64,000 nucleotides of DNA from Kiritimatiellia bacterium (lineage in GTDB: Bacteria; Verrucomicrobiota; Kiritimatiellia; CAIQIC01; JAGNIJ01): the NCBI GenBank assembly GCA_018001225.1, contig JAGNIJ010000005.1, positions 1-64,000 of the forward strand, in the 5' to 3' direction. This document shows, in pieces, positions 45,309 through 54,556 of this stretch. The notes under the pieces were generated by a model, which searched no databases, had not been told where the DNA came from, and saw only the letters and a program-made list of their open reading frames with translations. The position numbers and the translations under genes were made by a program. Every line of letters starts with the position of its first letter. Position 1 is the stretch's first letter.

Positions 45309-48300
45309 TCAGTCCGCATGCGCCTTGACCCGGTAGGCCACCGGCGCGGGGGTGCCCGTGAAGGTGCCGTCATCGGTGAAGCCCTCGGTGTGCGCCTCGT
45401 CGTCGGCCACGTCCGTTTCCCAGACCTGGAACGAGGCCTCGGGGATGTCGTACCAGGTCAGACCCTGGCCGGGGACGTTCCGCGCATAGCCCACGGTGTA
45501 CCGCTTGCCGCCGATGGTCGGCCACTCGATTCGTACATGGCCTCCGGCTGCGCGCAGGATCGTGTGCAGCGCAAGCAGGGACCCGGCGTCACGCGGATCC
45601 GTGCCGGCGAGGAGTTCCTCTTCGTCCGGGATGCCGTCGCCGTCGCGGTCCGCGTCCAGCGCGTCCGTGATCCCGTCGCCGTCGAGGTCGGGCGGCATGG
45701 ATCCCGCATCCCACGGATCGGACTGCCGCTCGCCGGTGAGCGCGTCCACGTACAATTCGATCACATCCGAATATCCGTCGTCGTCGTCGTCGGTATCGGT
45801 CTCGTTCGGTGTGCCGTCCCCGTCGGTGTCGGTCCGCCCGGCCGAGAGCCGGATGTCGAAGGCAAACGTGCCGCTGCCGGACAACTCGATCTGCTGGACC
45901 TGGGTCTGGTTGCGCATGTTGCGCGAGGCGAACGCGCCGCCGTGATCCACCGCCGCCGGGTTGTACGCCGCGCCGTGCCCTGCGTCGGCGTAGCCCATCG
46001 ACACGGCCACCGTGTCCACGCGGTCGTCCTGCGCCAGGGTCAACCGCCCGCCGGCGTCGGCCGGGCCGGACAGGTACTTCTGCCCGTTCAGCGCCAGGCT
46101 GTACAGGTTCGGCGCCAGGCCGTGGCGCACGTAGAGCGTCGTGATCGAGGGCTGCACCTGGTACTGCACCTCGAACGTCGTGGCCGTGGCCGAGGCCAGC
46201 GTCACGGTCTTTTGGATCTTCCCGTCGGCCGACGTCAGGCGCCAGCCGCCGGCCACGGCGGTAGCGGCGTAGAGGCCGTTGACGTAGCCGTTGGTGTTCG
46301 GCCCGGCGGCCCACCAGTCCTTTAGCGCGGAGGTGCGCCTGGCCAGCGGATTCCCCGAGCCGTCGAGGTTGCTGACGCCCTCGTCCTCGCTCTCGCCCTC
46401 GGCATAGGCCAGCGTGTTGCCGATGCCCTGGAAGACGCGCCCGCTGGCGGGGTCGCGCACGAACGCGGCGATCATCCGCCCGCCGTTGTCCTCGAACACG
46501 GTGAACACGCGCTGGTTGTACAGCAGGTACTCGCTCTCGCCGTCGAGGTCGACGTCCTCGGCCGTGTTGGTCGCGCCGGCCGGCAGGGCCGCCGCCCACT
46601 GCGCCACCCGCCCGTACAGCGCGCCCAGCCGCGCCTGCGCCTGCGCCGTCAGCGCGAAGCCGGCGAGCGTGTCGTAGTTGGAGTCCGGATGCTTGTAGGC
46701 CCCGTAGCTCCACCGGCTGCGATCGGATTCGTCTTCATTGTGGAACGCGGTCTCCCACAGGCCCTGGAACAGTGCCATCCGCCCGAGCAGCCCCTCGCGG
46801 CTGGTCCCGGCGCCGGCCACCGCGGCCCACGCGTCCCCGAGGATCGTCCCCGCCGTGTCCGCGTCCCCGAATGTCTTGACCGTCTGCGCGGCGCCCTCGA
46901 CCGTGAACTTCCGGTCGCGCAGCGATTCCTCGTTGGCGCTGCCGTTATACCAGCTCATGAAGTCCGAGCCGCTGGAGAAGTGCACGTAGTCGTTGGCCTG
47001 CGGGCTCAAGGCCAGGCCGCTGCCGCGCCCGACCGTGGGCCAGTGATCGCCCGTCCCGTCGCCCGTGATGTCGACCTCGCCCTTCGCGATCTGCTCCAGC
47101 GTGACGACCTGGATCCACGGGTGGTTGGCGATCCAGTCCAGGTTGCGGTCGTACGCCGCCGCGTTGGTGGCGTTGCCGAAGTTCTCCCAGAGGCTGAACA
47201 TCACCACCGCCTGCTCCCGCGCCCACCACTCGTTGGCCTTCTTCGAGAGCAGTCCGCGCAGGCCCAGGCTCAAGCCGCCGTCGTGCCGGACGAAGATGTC
47301 GTCGGCCGCCTGCTGGTTGATGGCGAAGAGCTTGACCCCGTTGACCTCGTTGAGCTTGAAGCCCTCCTCTTTGAGCGCGGCCTCGCGGCCGAACCAGTTG
47401 TAGAGGTGCGTGTACTGGTCCACGACCCCGAAATAGGCGCCGAGCCCGGCCAGCTGCGTCAGCGTGGGCCCGTCCATCATGCGCTCGGGGTAGAAATGCA
47501 CGTCCCACCAGTTCGGGAAGGACGTGCCGTAGATCGCGTTCAGCGCCTGGTTCCCCAGTTCCAGCGACGCCTGGTTCAGAACCGAGCTGAAGAATGGCAG
47601 CGCCTGTTCCGCGTACGGTCCCGCCAGCAGCGCGGCCTGCCCCTCGCGGACCAGCCGCCGGATGCGCGCGTTGAACGCCGGCCCGTCCTTCTGCGGCTCG
47701 CTATCGCTCGCGGCCCACTCGATCGTCGATGCCAACTGTCCGGAGATGCGCAGGTTCAGCGGCAGGCCGAAGAACTCGTTTGCATCCAGCGCCCGGAAGT
47801 AGCCCGCCGCCGAATCGCCCGTGCCGCTGCGGATCTGCTTCTGGATCTCCGAGGAGGGCACGGCGGGCTGGTTGCCGTGGAGCAGCACCGCCAGCTTGGC
47901 GCGGTTGGCTTTCCAGCCCTGCGAGATCCAGCCGTTCAGCACGCCGTCGTCGCTGCCGCGCTCGTCGTCGAGGATCGCGTCCGCGAGGTCGCTCGTGCCG
48001 CCGACGTCGCCCGGCCCGCGCGGGCTGTCCTGCGTGCCGTCGCGCGTGGTGTAGACCTGGTAGTTCAACTCGCTGATGCCGTTCCAGCCGGCCTCGATCA
48101 GCGCGGCGCGGTCGATGGCCAGTTCCACCGCGTCGTAGTCGGCGCGGAAGCTGACGCCGCGGATGAAGTCCGGCCGCGAAACCACGCCGTGGGCCGACAG
48201 GTCGTCCCAGCTGTTCACCGTGTTCAGCAGCGGATCCTGGTCCACGAGCACGTTGGCGATCCCTGTCTCGTACACGGCCACGACCAGTTCCCAGCCCATG

Positions 48301-51300
48301 TCGCTGGCGCAGTTGACGCTGTCCGGCAGGGCTTTTTCGCCGGTGGACGTGTTGCCGGTGTCGATGACGATGTAGAAATCCATGTGGCCTTCCTCGGCCT
48401 GGTACTGGAGGTCGTGGAAATCCAGCCGAAAGTAGAATTCGCCCAGGTCGCGCCCGTCGCGTGAATAGAACGCCACGAGATCGCGGCTGATGTCGTAGTC
48501 GTCATCCCAGAAATACACGTCGCCGCGCTCCCGCAGGTTGCCGGCGCCGTGCACCTCGTCCAGCGTGTGGCAGTCATCGGCCGTCCAGTCCATGAACTGC
48601 TCGGACACGTCCACCCCGGCCAGCGTGCCGAGCGACTTGCCCGCGCCGATCGTGATCTTGTCGCCCGGCTGCGCCTGGCCGTTGTCCGCGTAGCAGGGAT
48701 CGGTGCCGCCTGTGTATTCCTGCAGGTTGCTCAACGCGTCGAGGTCCGGGTTGCCCGAGGGCCCGAAGTCCACGGTCCCGTCGCCGGCCGCCGGGGTCGA
48801 GAGATCATCCGTGCCGCTGTCCAGCGCGGAGAGGCAGGACCGGTTCTCCCAGCCGTCCGGCAGGCCGTCCCCGTCGGTGTCCGCGTTCAGCGGATCGGTC
48901 TCCAGCCACGCCTCGCCGGCGTCGTACACGCGGTTGCTGTTGACGTCCCCGGCGACCAGCCCGTCATGGCTGACGTCCTCCGTGCCGTCCAGCTTGCCGT
49001 CGCCGTCCGTGTCGGGATTGTTGGGATCGGTCTCGCCCGCATCCACGCGGCCGTTGCGGTTGGCGTCCTCGATGCCGTCGTACAGGCCGTCCCCGTCGGA
49101 ATCCGCCTCCAGCGGGTCGGTGGTGCTCCCGGCGATGCGCATCAGCCGGTCGCCGCCCGCGACGTGGTTCGGGTGCCCGCTGTTGTCGTCCGTGTTGAAG
49201 AGCGGCGGATCGAGATCGGCCAGGAAGTTCTTGAACCCGTCGCCGTCCGTATCGGCGGCCAGGTCGGTCGCCGCCGGGTTCAGCGGGCTCGCGAGGCCCA
49301 GTTCGAGCCCGTCGGGCAGGCCGTCGTCGTCGGTGTCGGGCGAAAGGGCGTCCGTGCGTCCCGCAAAGTAGTACCGGTGCACGTCGCCGTTGTTCCAGTC
49401 CGTGGCCAGCGGCTTGTCGGTGAAGAGGTCGTAGGCGACGGTCTCCTCCCAGTCGGTCAGCCCGCCGTCGTCATCGTCGTCGTCCGCGTCGTCCTCCTCC
49501 ACGGTCTGGCGGAAGTCGAGGTGCGTGGTCTGGTGCGCCTCGACCTCGTCGCTGGCCGGGTTGCCGTCGGTGTCGCCGTAGAGCGCGAGCGCGTGCGCGC
49601 CCTCGTCCTCTACGCCCAGGCCGTTCCACGCGAAGCTCCAGCTCTTCGCCGTCGCGTTGCTGGAGACCAGCGTCGCGGCGCCGCCCCACGTCCCGCCGTC
49701 GATCTCCACGCGCAGGCTCCGGACGTCGGGGCTGGTTTCCGCGATGATCGTCGTGTCAAAGGGCGGCGGCGGGTACGGCGCGACGATCGTGTACGGATTG
49801 CCGTTGAGGTCCAGCGGCGGGGGCTCGATGAACCGCGCCAGGCTGCGCTCGACGGTCGTCCGCACCTCCGCGCTGGCCTGCAGTTCGTAGTCGTCGTCCT
49901 CGTACAACGCCAGGATCGTGTGCGTGCCCGCGCTGAAGTTGCTCCAGGCCAGCCGGAGTTCGCCGAACCCGTCCCCGCCCTGGTTGTCGCGCAGGACGTA
50001 GCCCGCGCGCGGCTGGAACGAGTTGTCGATCAGCACCGAGAAATTAGCGGGATTGGTCGAGAGGCACACCGCGCCGCCATCCCGGCAATCCGTGAACTGC
50101 ACGACGATCTCGTAGTCGGTGAAGCTGATTGTGCTGCCGTGCGGCGGCCACGCGATGTGCAACCGCGCGTCGGGGGCGCGGCAGGCGTGGGTGGAGGTCA
50201 GCGTGGTGATCCGGGTGGGATCGGCGGCCGACGAATCCTCGTGCAGCTTCGCCTGGATCGTCGCGCTGCCGCTGGACGGGATGTCGCGGTACGTGAAGCG
50301 CCATTCCTTCGGATAATTGGTCGCGTACTGCGCGAGGTGCGAGTCGCCGGGATTGGGCACGGAGGCGACGGCCGGCTCCCAGGCCGGGTCCACGCCGTTG
50401 GTGCTCGTGCCGTTGCCGTTGGGCAGGCCGGTGACGGCGTCGTCGTTGGCCGGGTCGCTGTCGTCGATGTGGACCAGCACCTTCGTCACCGTGTCGTCGG
50501 TGCGGAACGCCATGCCGTACTCGCGGCTCCAGAACGTCTCGCCCGTCCGCGGGTAGCCGAACACGCCCGTCGGCGCGAAACGGTCCACGTAGAAGGTCTT
50601 GGTGAAGGTGTTGTACAGGTCGCACCCGTCGTTCGGCCCGCCGAGCCGCTTGCGGAACAGCCGCGTCCGGACCATGTGGTAGCCCTCGTCGAAGGCGGTC
50701 GCGGCCACGTTGGTGACCTCGTATTCGGACTCGTAGTTGTGGCGAACCCAGAAATCGGCCTCGTTCCCCTCCGTGGAATCCATGTCGCTGACCAGCGCAT
50801 CCCAGATGCCGAAGTACGTCTCGCCCAGCCGCCGGAACCGGAACGTCATCGGCTCGTAGCCGAGGTACACGTCCGTCGCCTGGCCCTTCGGGTTGTCGAG
50901 CCCGTCGCCGTTGACATCCATCCCCTCGTCCAGCCGGATCATCGCGGACACGGTCAGGCCGTCCGAGCGCGAGACGAAACGGATCGGGTCGCTGCCGGCG
51001 ACGCGCTGGATGTAGCCCGGGTCCTCGTCGTTCGGGATCCCGTCGTCGTCCCAGTCCTCGTCGCCGTGCAGCCCGTCCACCCGGATCACCGGGATCAGGT
51101 CCACCAGCGTGCCGGCGGGCTGCTCGATCAGGATGGGCGACGAGGGCTCCACGGCGGTGCGGCCCGGGACCATGATGCTGTAGGCGGCGTAGTGCCCCGG
51201 CGGCACGCGCAAGTTGACCTTCCAATCTGTCCCGACGCGGACCCACTCGTCCTGGTCCCAGCCGCTGTGCCGAGTGGCGTAGTTGTAGAGCAGCGTGCCC

Positions 51301-52922
51301 GGCCGGAAGTGCGTGAAGGGATTCACGTAGTGCGTCTGGCCGCTGTACTTGTCGTTGTTGATGGCGACCAGCAGGACCGCGCCCTCGTTGTTGTTGTAGC
51401 TCGTGCCCTTGTAGTTATGCGAGTAGACCTTCTGGTTCACGACCACGTCGTCGCTGGACCACTTGTTGTCGTCCCAGCCGCGCGCGAACTGCTGGTGGAT
51501 CCAGATGGCGCGGGAGATCTCGCTCTCCGGGCCCGGGGTGTCCATCAGCATCGGCAGCCGGTCGATCACGTTCGGGTTCTGGTACTGCCCCAGGAAATTT
51601 CCCTGGCCGTGCTCGGGGAACACGCGGCCCCACTGGTCCGGCAGCGAATGGTTGTTACCGTCCGTGTAGACCAGCGCGATGCCGTCGCGCAGGATCATCC
51701 AGGTGCTCAACATGTCCATGTCCGCGAACTGCGGGTGGTCGTGGTTCATGGGCTGCATCACGCCGTAGTCGGGCCCCAGCCGGCCCATGCTCTGCAGGTT
51801 GCCCGCGTACTTCTCGTTGCCCCACCCGTCCAGCGTGTGCGACGCGGTGCCCTCGTAGTCGAAGTCCAGCAACCGCATCCCGCGCCGGACCCAGTCGTAG
51901 AGATCGATATTGCTGTGCGGCACGACCTCGCCGAAGAGCATCGCGTCGTCCCGCGGGGCGTCCTCGTCGAACAGCGAGTTGCGCGTGTCGCCGTCGTTGA
52001 AGCCGTGCAGGATGTCGAACTCCGCCTGGATCGCCCCGCAGTAGCCGAGGTAGCTGCCCCAGTTTCCGACGCCCTTCCACTCGCCGAAGAAGTCCGGGAT
52101 CACATGCTTGGCGGCGTCGAACCGGAACCCGTCGCACTTCGTCTCGTGCATGGTCCAGCGCGCGGCGCGGATGAGGTAGGCGTTCACGTCCTCGCTGACC
52201 GGGTCGCCGGACAAGCGGTTGGTGATGCTGTACTTGTATACCCGGTTTCCGTCGGCGTCCTGGATGTAATTGTCTGGGTCGGTCAGGTCCGGGTACTTGT
52301 CCGGCTCCGCAGGCTGGCGGACGAACGACAGGTCAGGGCCGGGGATGTCCCAGTTGCCGGACTCGTTGGAGATGTCGGTCAGGTCGCTCAACGTGTAATG
52401 CTGGATGGCCCCGTGGTCGCCGGTGTCGTAGTGAACCTGCTGGATGGCGCCGGACTTTCTCCAGAAGTGGGTGCCCGTCTGGATCAGGTGGAAATCTTCC
52501 GGCAGCATGTCCGGGTAGAGCGTGATCGGCGTGTTCTCGTCGTAGCCCGGCACGCCGAACGAATTATGGTTCATCACGTTGTCGAAATAGACCCGAATAC
52601 CGAAGCGGTGGGCCATCTCCACCAGCCGGACCAGTTCATGCTTCGTGCCGTATTTCGTTGCGATGGTTCCGTTCTGGTCCTGGTCGCCGAGGTCGAAACG
52701 ATCCTGCAGGTCGTAGCCGACGGACCACTGGCTCCCGCCCTTGTTGGGCACGGGGACATAGATGGAGCCGTAGCCGATTTCCGCCATCAGCGGGATCTTC
52801 TCGATCATCTCGCGCCAGGTCGTATTGAACCACTGGACCATCACCTCGGCCCGCGCATTGGCCGCCAGAAGCAGCGCGCCCAACCCGGCTACCATCCATC
52901 TAAGCAATGTGTTGCGGCTCAT
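45309..52922 (-). CDS. Giant secreted GH13 alpha-amylase plus GH57-like enzyme with TSP3 repeats
   Basis: A 2537-residue secreted polysaccharidase, one of the largest reading frames in the window. Signal peptide is residues 1-25. The N-terminal GH13 barrel has region I DNVMNH (114-119), nucleophile Asp269 (GFRFDAAKH), acid/base Glu332 (LFGEVV) and Asp395 (NHDHPQ). Beta-sandwich and TSP3 DxDxDG-type repeats (about 1180-1330) follow, then a possible glucodextranase-C-like domain (about 1400-1670). A GH57-like segment (about 1670-2180) has HGNQP, FYPERMMDGP and SLWENFGN in the order of GH57 regions. Another TSP3 run and the C-terminal module end the protein. GH13 is certain; GH57-like is tentative. 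Confidence 0.9.
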   Translation of the reverse strand: MSRNTLLRWMVAGLGALLLAANARAEVMVQWFNTTWREMIEKIPLMAEIGYGSIYVPVPNKGGSQWSVGYDLQDRFDLGDQDQNGTIATKYGTKHELVRLVEMAHRFGIRVYFDNVMNHNSFGVPGYDENTPITLYPDMLPEDFHLIQTGTHFWRKSGAIQQVHYDTGDHGAIQHYTLSDLTDISNESGNWDIPGPDLSFVRQPAEPDKYPDLTDPDNYIQDADGNRVYKYSITNRLSGDPVSEDVNAYLIRAARWTMHETKCDGFRFDAAKHVIPDFFGEWKGVGNWGSYLGYCGAIQAEFDILHGFNDGDTRNSLFDEDAPRDDAMLFGEVVPHSNIDLYDWVRRGMRLLDFDYEGTASHTLDGWGNEKYAGNLQSMGRLGPDYGVMQPMNHDHPQFADMDMLSTWMILRDGIALVYTDGNNHSLPDQWGRVFPEHGQGNFLGQYQNPNVIDRLPMLMDTPGPESEISRAIWIHQQFARGWDDNKWSSDDVVVNQKVYSHNYKGTSYNNNEGAVLLVAINNDKYSGQTHYVNPFTHFRPGTLLYNYATRHSGWDQDEWVRVGTDWKVNLRVPPGHYAAYSIMVPGRTAVEPSSPILIEQPAGTLVDLIPVIRVDGLHGDEDWDDDGIPNDEDPGYIQRVAGSDPIRFVSRSDGLTVSAMIRLDEGMDVNGDGLDNPKGQATDVYLGYEPMTFRFRRLGETYFGIWDALVSDMDSTEGNEADFWVRHNYESEYEVTNVAATAFDEGYHMVRTRLFRKRLGGPNDGCDLYNTFTKTFYVDRFAPTGVFGYPRTGETFWSREYGMAFRTDDTVTKVLVHIDDSDPANDDAVTGLPNGNGTSTNGVDPAWEPAVASVPNPGDSHLAQYATNYPKEWRFTYRDIPSSGSATIQAKLHEDSSAADPTRITTLTSTHACRAPDARLHIAWPPHGSTISFTDYEIVVQFTDCRDGGAVCLSTNPANFSVLIDNSFQPRAGYVLRDNQGGDGFGELRLAWSNFSAGTHTILALYEDDDYELQASAEVRTTVERSLARFIEPPPLDLNGNPYTIVAPYPPPPFDTTIIAETSPDVRSLRVEIDGGTWGGAATLVSSNATAKSWSFAWNGLGVEDEGAHALALYGDTDGNPASDEVEAHQTTHLDFRQTVEEDDADDDDDDGGLTDWEETVAYDLFTDKPLATDWNNGDVHRYYFAGRTDALSPDTDDDGLPDGLELGLASPLNPAATDLAADTDGDGFKNFLADLDPPLFNTDDNSGHPNHVAGGDRLMRIAGSTTDPLEADSDGDGLYDGIEDANRNGRVDAGETDPNNPDTDGDGKLDGTEDVSHDGLVAGDVNSNRVYDAGEAWLETDPLNADTDGDGLPDGWENRSCLSALDSGTDDLSTPAAGDGTVDFGPSGNPDLDALSNLQEYTGGTDPCYADNGQAQPGDKITIGAGKSLGTLAGVDVSEQFMDWTADDCHTLDEVHGAGNLRERGDVYFWDDDYDISRDLVAFYSRDGRDLGEFYFRLDFHDLQYQAEEGHMDFYIVIDTGNTSTGEKALPDSVNCASDMGWELVVAVYETGIANVLVDQDPLLNTVNSWDDLSAHGVVSRPDFIRGVSFRADYDAVELAIDRAALIEAGWNGISELNYQVYTTRDGTQDSPRGPGDVGGTSDLADAILDDERGSDDGVLNGWISQGWKANRAKLAVLLHGNQPAVPSSEIQKQIRSGTGDSAAGYFRALDANEFFGLPLNLRISGQLASTIEWAASDSEPQKDGPAFNARIRRLVREGQAALLAGPYAEQALPFFSSVLNQASLELGNQALNAIYGTSFPNWWDVHFYPERMMDGPTLTQLAGLGAYFGVVDQYTHLYNWFGREAALKEEGFKLNEVNGVKLFAINQQAADDIFVRHDGGLSLGLRGLLSKKANEWWAREQAVVMFSLWENFGNATNAAAYDRNLDWIANHPWIQVVTLEQIAKGEVDITGDGTGDHWPTVGRGSGLALSPQANDYVHFSSGSDFMSWYNGSANEESLRDRKFTVEGAAQTVKTFGDADTAGTILGDAWAAVAGAGTSREGLLGRMALFQGLWETAFHNEDESDRSRWSYGAYKHPDSNYDTLAGFALTAQAQARLGALYGRVAQWAAALPAGATNTAEDVDLDGESEYLLYNQRVFTVFEDNGGRMIAAFVRDPASGRVFQGIGNTLAYAEGESEDEGVSNLDGSGNPLARRTSALKDWWAAGPNTNGYVNGLYAATAVAGGWRLTSADGKIQKTVTLASATATTFEVQYQVQPSITTLYVRHGLAPNLYSLALNGQKYLSGPADAGGRLTLAQDDRVDTVAVSMGYADAGHGAAYNPAAVDHGGAFASRNMRNQTQVQQIELSGSGTFAFDIRLSAGRTDTDGDGTPNETDTDDDDDGYSDVIELYVDALTGERQSDPWDAGSMPPDLDGDGITDALDADRDGDGIPDEEELLAGTDPRDAGSLLALHTILRAAGGHVRIEWPTIGGKRYTVGYARNVPGQGLTWYDIPEASFQVWETDVADDEAHTEGFTDDGTFTGTPAPVAYRVKAHAD

Positions 52923-53014
52923 TCTTGCCTATCCCTTGGTGAACGAAGAAGAGCGGACGTGAGCGCCAGCCACTCCCTCTAATGAGTTTAATAATACGCC
53001 ACCGCAAGAATATT

Positions 53015-53046
53015 GTTAAGCGTTTTACTAAATCGATTAAATTATA
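53015..53046 (-). promoter_or_regulatory. Candidate amylase promoter with LacI-type operator-like site
   Basis: On the minus strand a perfect TATAAT (53046-53041) lies about 120 nt before the amylase start. No convincing -35 was found at 16-18 nt. Just downstream, 53015-53028 reads GTTAAGCGTTTTAC on the plus strand, an imperfect palindrome around a central CG, like LacI-family operators. Its place next to a starch enzyme gene makes sugar repression plausible but unproven. Confidence 0.3.
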
Positions 53047-53110
53047 GCAAAAAAGTGTCAGAACATATTTTACGCCAATCAGATACAATATAATTGTGGC
53101 ATTAAAAAAA

Positions 53111-53210
53111 GGACTGGACAGAAGGACTGGGGACAGAAGGACTGGGGACAGAGAAAGAAAGGCCTGGGGACAGAGAGGTTGGGGGACGAGGTTAGGGGAT
53201 AGAAAAGTGA
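53111..53210. repeat. GGGGACAG-type degenerate direct repeat array, left flank of RAYT
   Basis: At least four tandem-like units of the form GGACTGGGGACAGA, starting near 53111, 53124, 53139 and 53161. Further decayed units (TTGGGGGACGA, TTAGGGGATAGA) follow up to 53203. All are in one orientation. Similar units in the opposite orientation lie on the right side of the RAYT gene (54433-54545). Confidence 0.85.
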
Positions 53211-53303
53211 GCAGCGTTTCAACTTTCTTGCGGAAAAGGAGCGTGTTCGTTCCTTTCTATGATTGGGGCTGAACGATATGGCCAAGTGAAAGAAGCGGAA
53301 GGT

Positions 53304-54203
53304 ATGAGAAAAACACGAATCAGAAGGGATAGTTCGGATACTTGGCATCATTGCTTCAATCGCGTTGCCGGTTCATCGCTCGATCGCCCCCTGGGCGATG
53401 CTGAAAAGGAGATGTTTGTTCGCATCCTGATCCGGGTAAGCAAGTTGTACACTGTTCGCGTCGCTGCCTACCAGATCATGTCCAATCACTTTCACCTTCT
53501 TCTATACGCCCCAACAGAAGAACCCGGGCCTGAAGAAACATGCCAGCGCTATGGCGCTTTTCATGACGGGACGCGCACTATAGAGCCTCACGGTTCCGCA
53601 TGTCGCCAGTGGCAAGCCCGTTGTCGGGATATCAGTTGGTTCATGCGCCATCTCCAGCATCTTTTCACGGCCTGGTATAATCGCACCCGTGCTCCTCGCA
53701 GGCGTGGCTCCCTATGGGCTGACCGATTCAAGAACACGATTCTGGAAAGTGGCCTCGCAGTTTGGTCCTGCTGGACCTACATCGAAAACAACCCAGTACG
53801 TGCCGGGATAGTAGAGACGGTCGCGGATTATCGCTTCTGTTCCCATGGCATCTGGCACCAGACGGGATGCCATCCTTTCGAAGAGAACGTTTTGACCGTC
53901 ATGGTGCCCATGCTCAGTAGATTGTTCGGTCTGGAGCGCCTGGCAGAGATAAGGGATCACTTGGATCGGGCCTTGGCTGAAAAAGCCGACCGCGAGCATG
54001 AAAAGCGCTCGTTCTCTCTAACGATCTGGCGCCGGGTTCGTCACTGGACCAGTGGACTGGTGATTGGCTCGGAGTTGTTTGTGCGTGAGGTTATGAGATG
54101 TGCTCGCCGGGACAGTACGCCACCGCGTATAGCGCATTCCGGAGAAGGCGATGAGGCGCTCCTGTTTGTATGGCCGCAGATCAGATGGGCTCGCTCCGGT
54201 TGA
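53304..54203 (+). CDS. REP-associated tyrosine transposase (RAYT, IS200-like)
   Basis: A 299-residue Y1 HUH nuclease of the transposase-17 family. The HUH motif is His62-Phe-His64 in SNHFHLLLYAP. The candidate tyrosine is Tyr159 in CWTYIENNPVRAG. The core SLWADRFKNTILESG is typical of RAYTs. The C-terminal extension (about 190-299) is longer than in the simplest RAYTs. The ATG at 53304 is preferred over 53259 because the usual N-terminus MRKTRIRRDS begins there. Codon use is visibly less GC-rich than in its neighbours, and the gene is flanked by opposed repeat arrays. These signs suggest recent gain or mobility. Confidence 0.9.
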   Translation: MRKTRIRRDSSDTWHHCFNRVAGSSLDRPLGDAEKEMFVRILIRVSKLYTVRVAAYQIMSNHFHLLLYAPTEEPGPEETCQRYGAFHDGTRTIEPHGSACRQWQARCRDISWFMRHLQHLFTAWYNRTRAPRRRGSLWADRFKNTILESGLAVWSCWTYIENNPVRAGIVETVADYRFCSHGIWHQTGCHPFEENVLTVMVPMLSRLFGLERLAEIRDHLDRALAEKADREHEKRSFSLTIWRRVRHWTSGLVIGSELFVREVMRCARRDSTPPRIAHSGEGDEALLFVWPQIRWARSG

Positions 54204-54556
54204 CCGGACAGGAAGCATGGATCCGTAGTCGATGCGGCTTGGCGCAAGCGGCCGGCTCATTCGCCGGAGGCGGGAACCTTGCATCTAGAAGCGCCTGTAT
54301 CTCCGGCTGCGGGCACGATCCTGACTTCACGCTAGACTTCTTTGCTTTTTGTGGCCAGCTTAGGCTAACCTTCTCTTCCTGTCTCGTCGCGGGCCTTCTC
54401 TGTTCCGTTCCCGGGTTCCCGGCCTCCGATTTCTCTGTCCCTTCTTCTGTCCGCTATACCCCAGATTCTCTGTCCCCTTGGGTTCTCCAGATTCTCTGTC
54501 CCCCTTGGGTTCTCCCCCTTGGGTTCCCTCTGTCCCCTTGGGTTTTGGCGACCCCG
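54204..54556. other. Gene-free region: RAYT right flank
   Basis: 54204-54420 continues the lower-GC island with no convincing gene. 54433-54545 holds the CTGTCCCC/TTGGGTTCTCC array. The UvrD helicase stop lies 12 nt later. No promoter or RNA gene is seen. Confidence 0.75.
54433..54545. repeat. CTGTCCCC/TTGGGTTCTCC array, right flank of RAYT
   Basis: Repeated units of TTCTCTGTCCCCTTGGGTTC type, with full copies near 54467 and 54490, partial CCCTTGGGTTC near 54510-54520, and another near 54528. More decayed TCTGTCC units lie near 54433 and 54447. This is the reverse complement core (CTGTCCCC) of the left-flank GGGGACAG array. Confidence 0.88.

Larger units (their letters stand above)
52923..53303. 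other. Gene-free region: AT-rich amylase upstream region then GGGGACAG array
   Basis: 52923-52980 is the amylase leader region. 52980-53110 is markedly AT-rich against its surroundings. 53111-53210 is a degenerate array of GGGGACAG units. 53211-53303 is the leader of the RAYT gene. No further gene is seen. Confidence 0.8.

Noticed and set aside
48549-52982. A 1477-residue plus-strand open frame antisense to the amylase
   Set aside because: Composition is Val/Arg/Gly-rich with no motif or signal peptide. The minus strand has intact GH13 catalytic residues, so this is a codon-bias shadow.
53111-53210. Possible CRISPR array from regular GGGGACAG units
   Set aside because: Units are short, degenerate and nearly adjacent, without unique spacers of constant length, and no cas gene is present.
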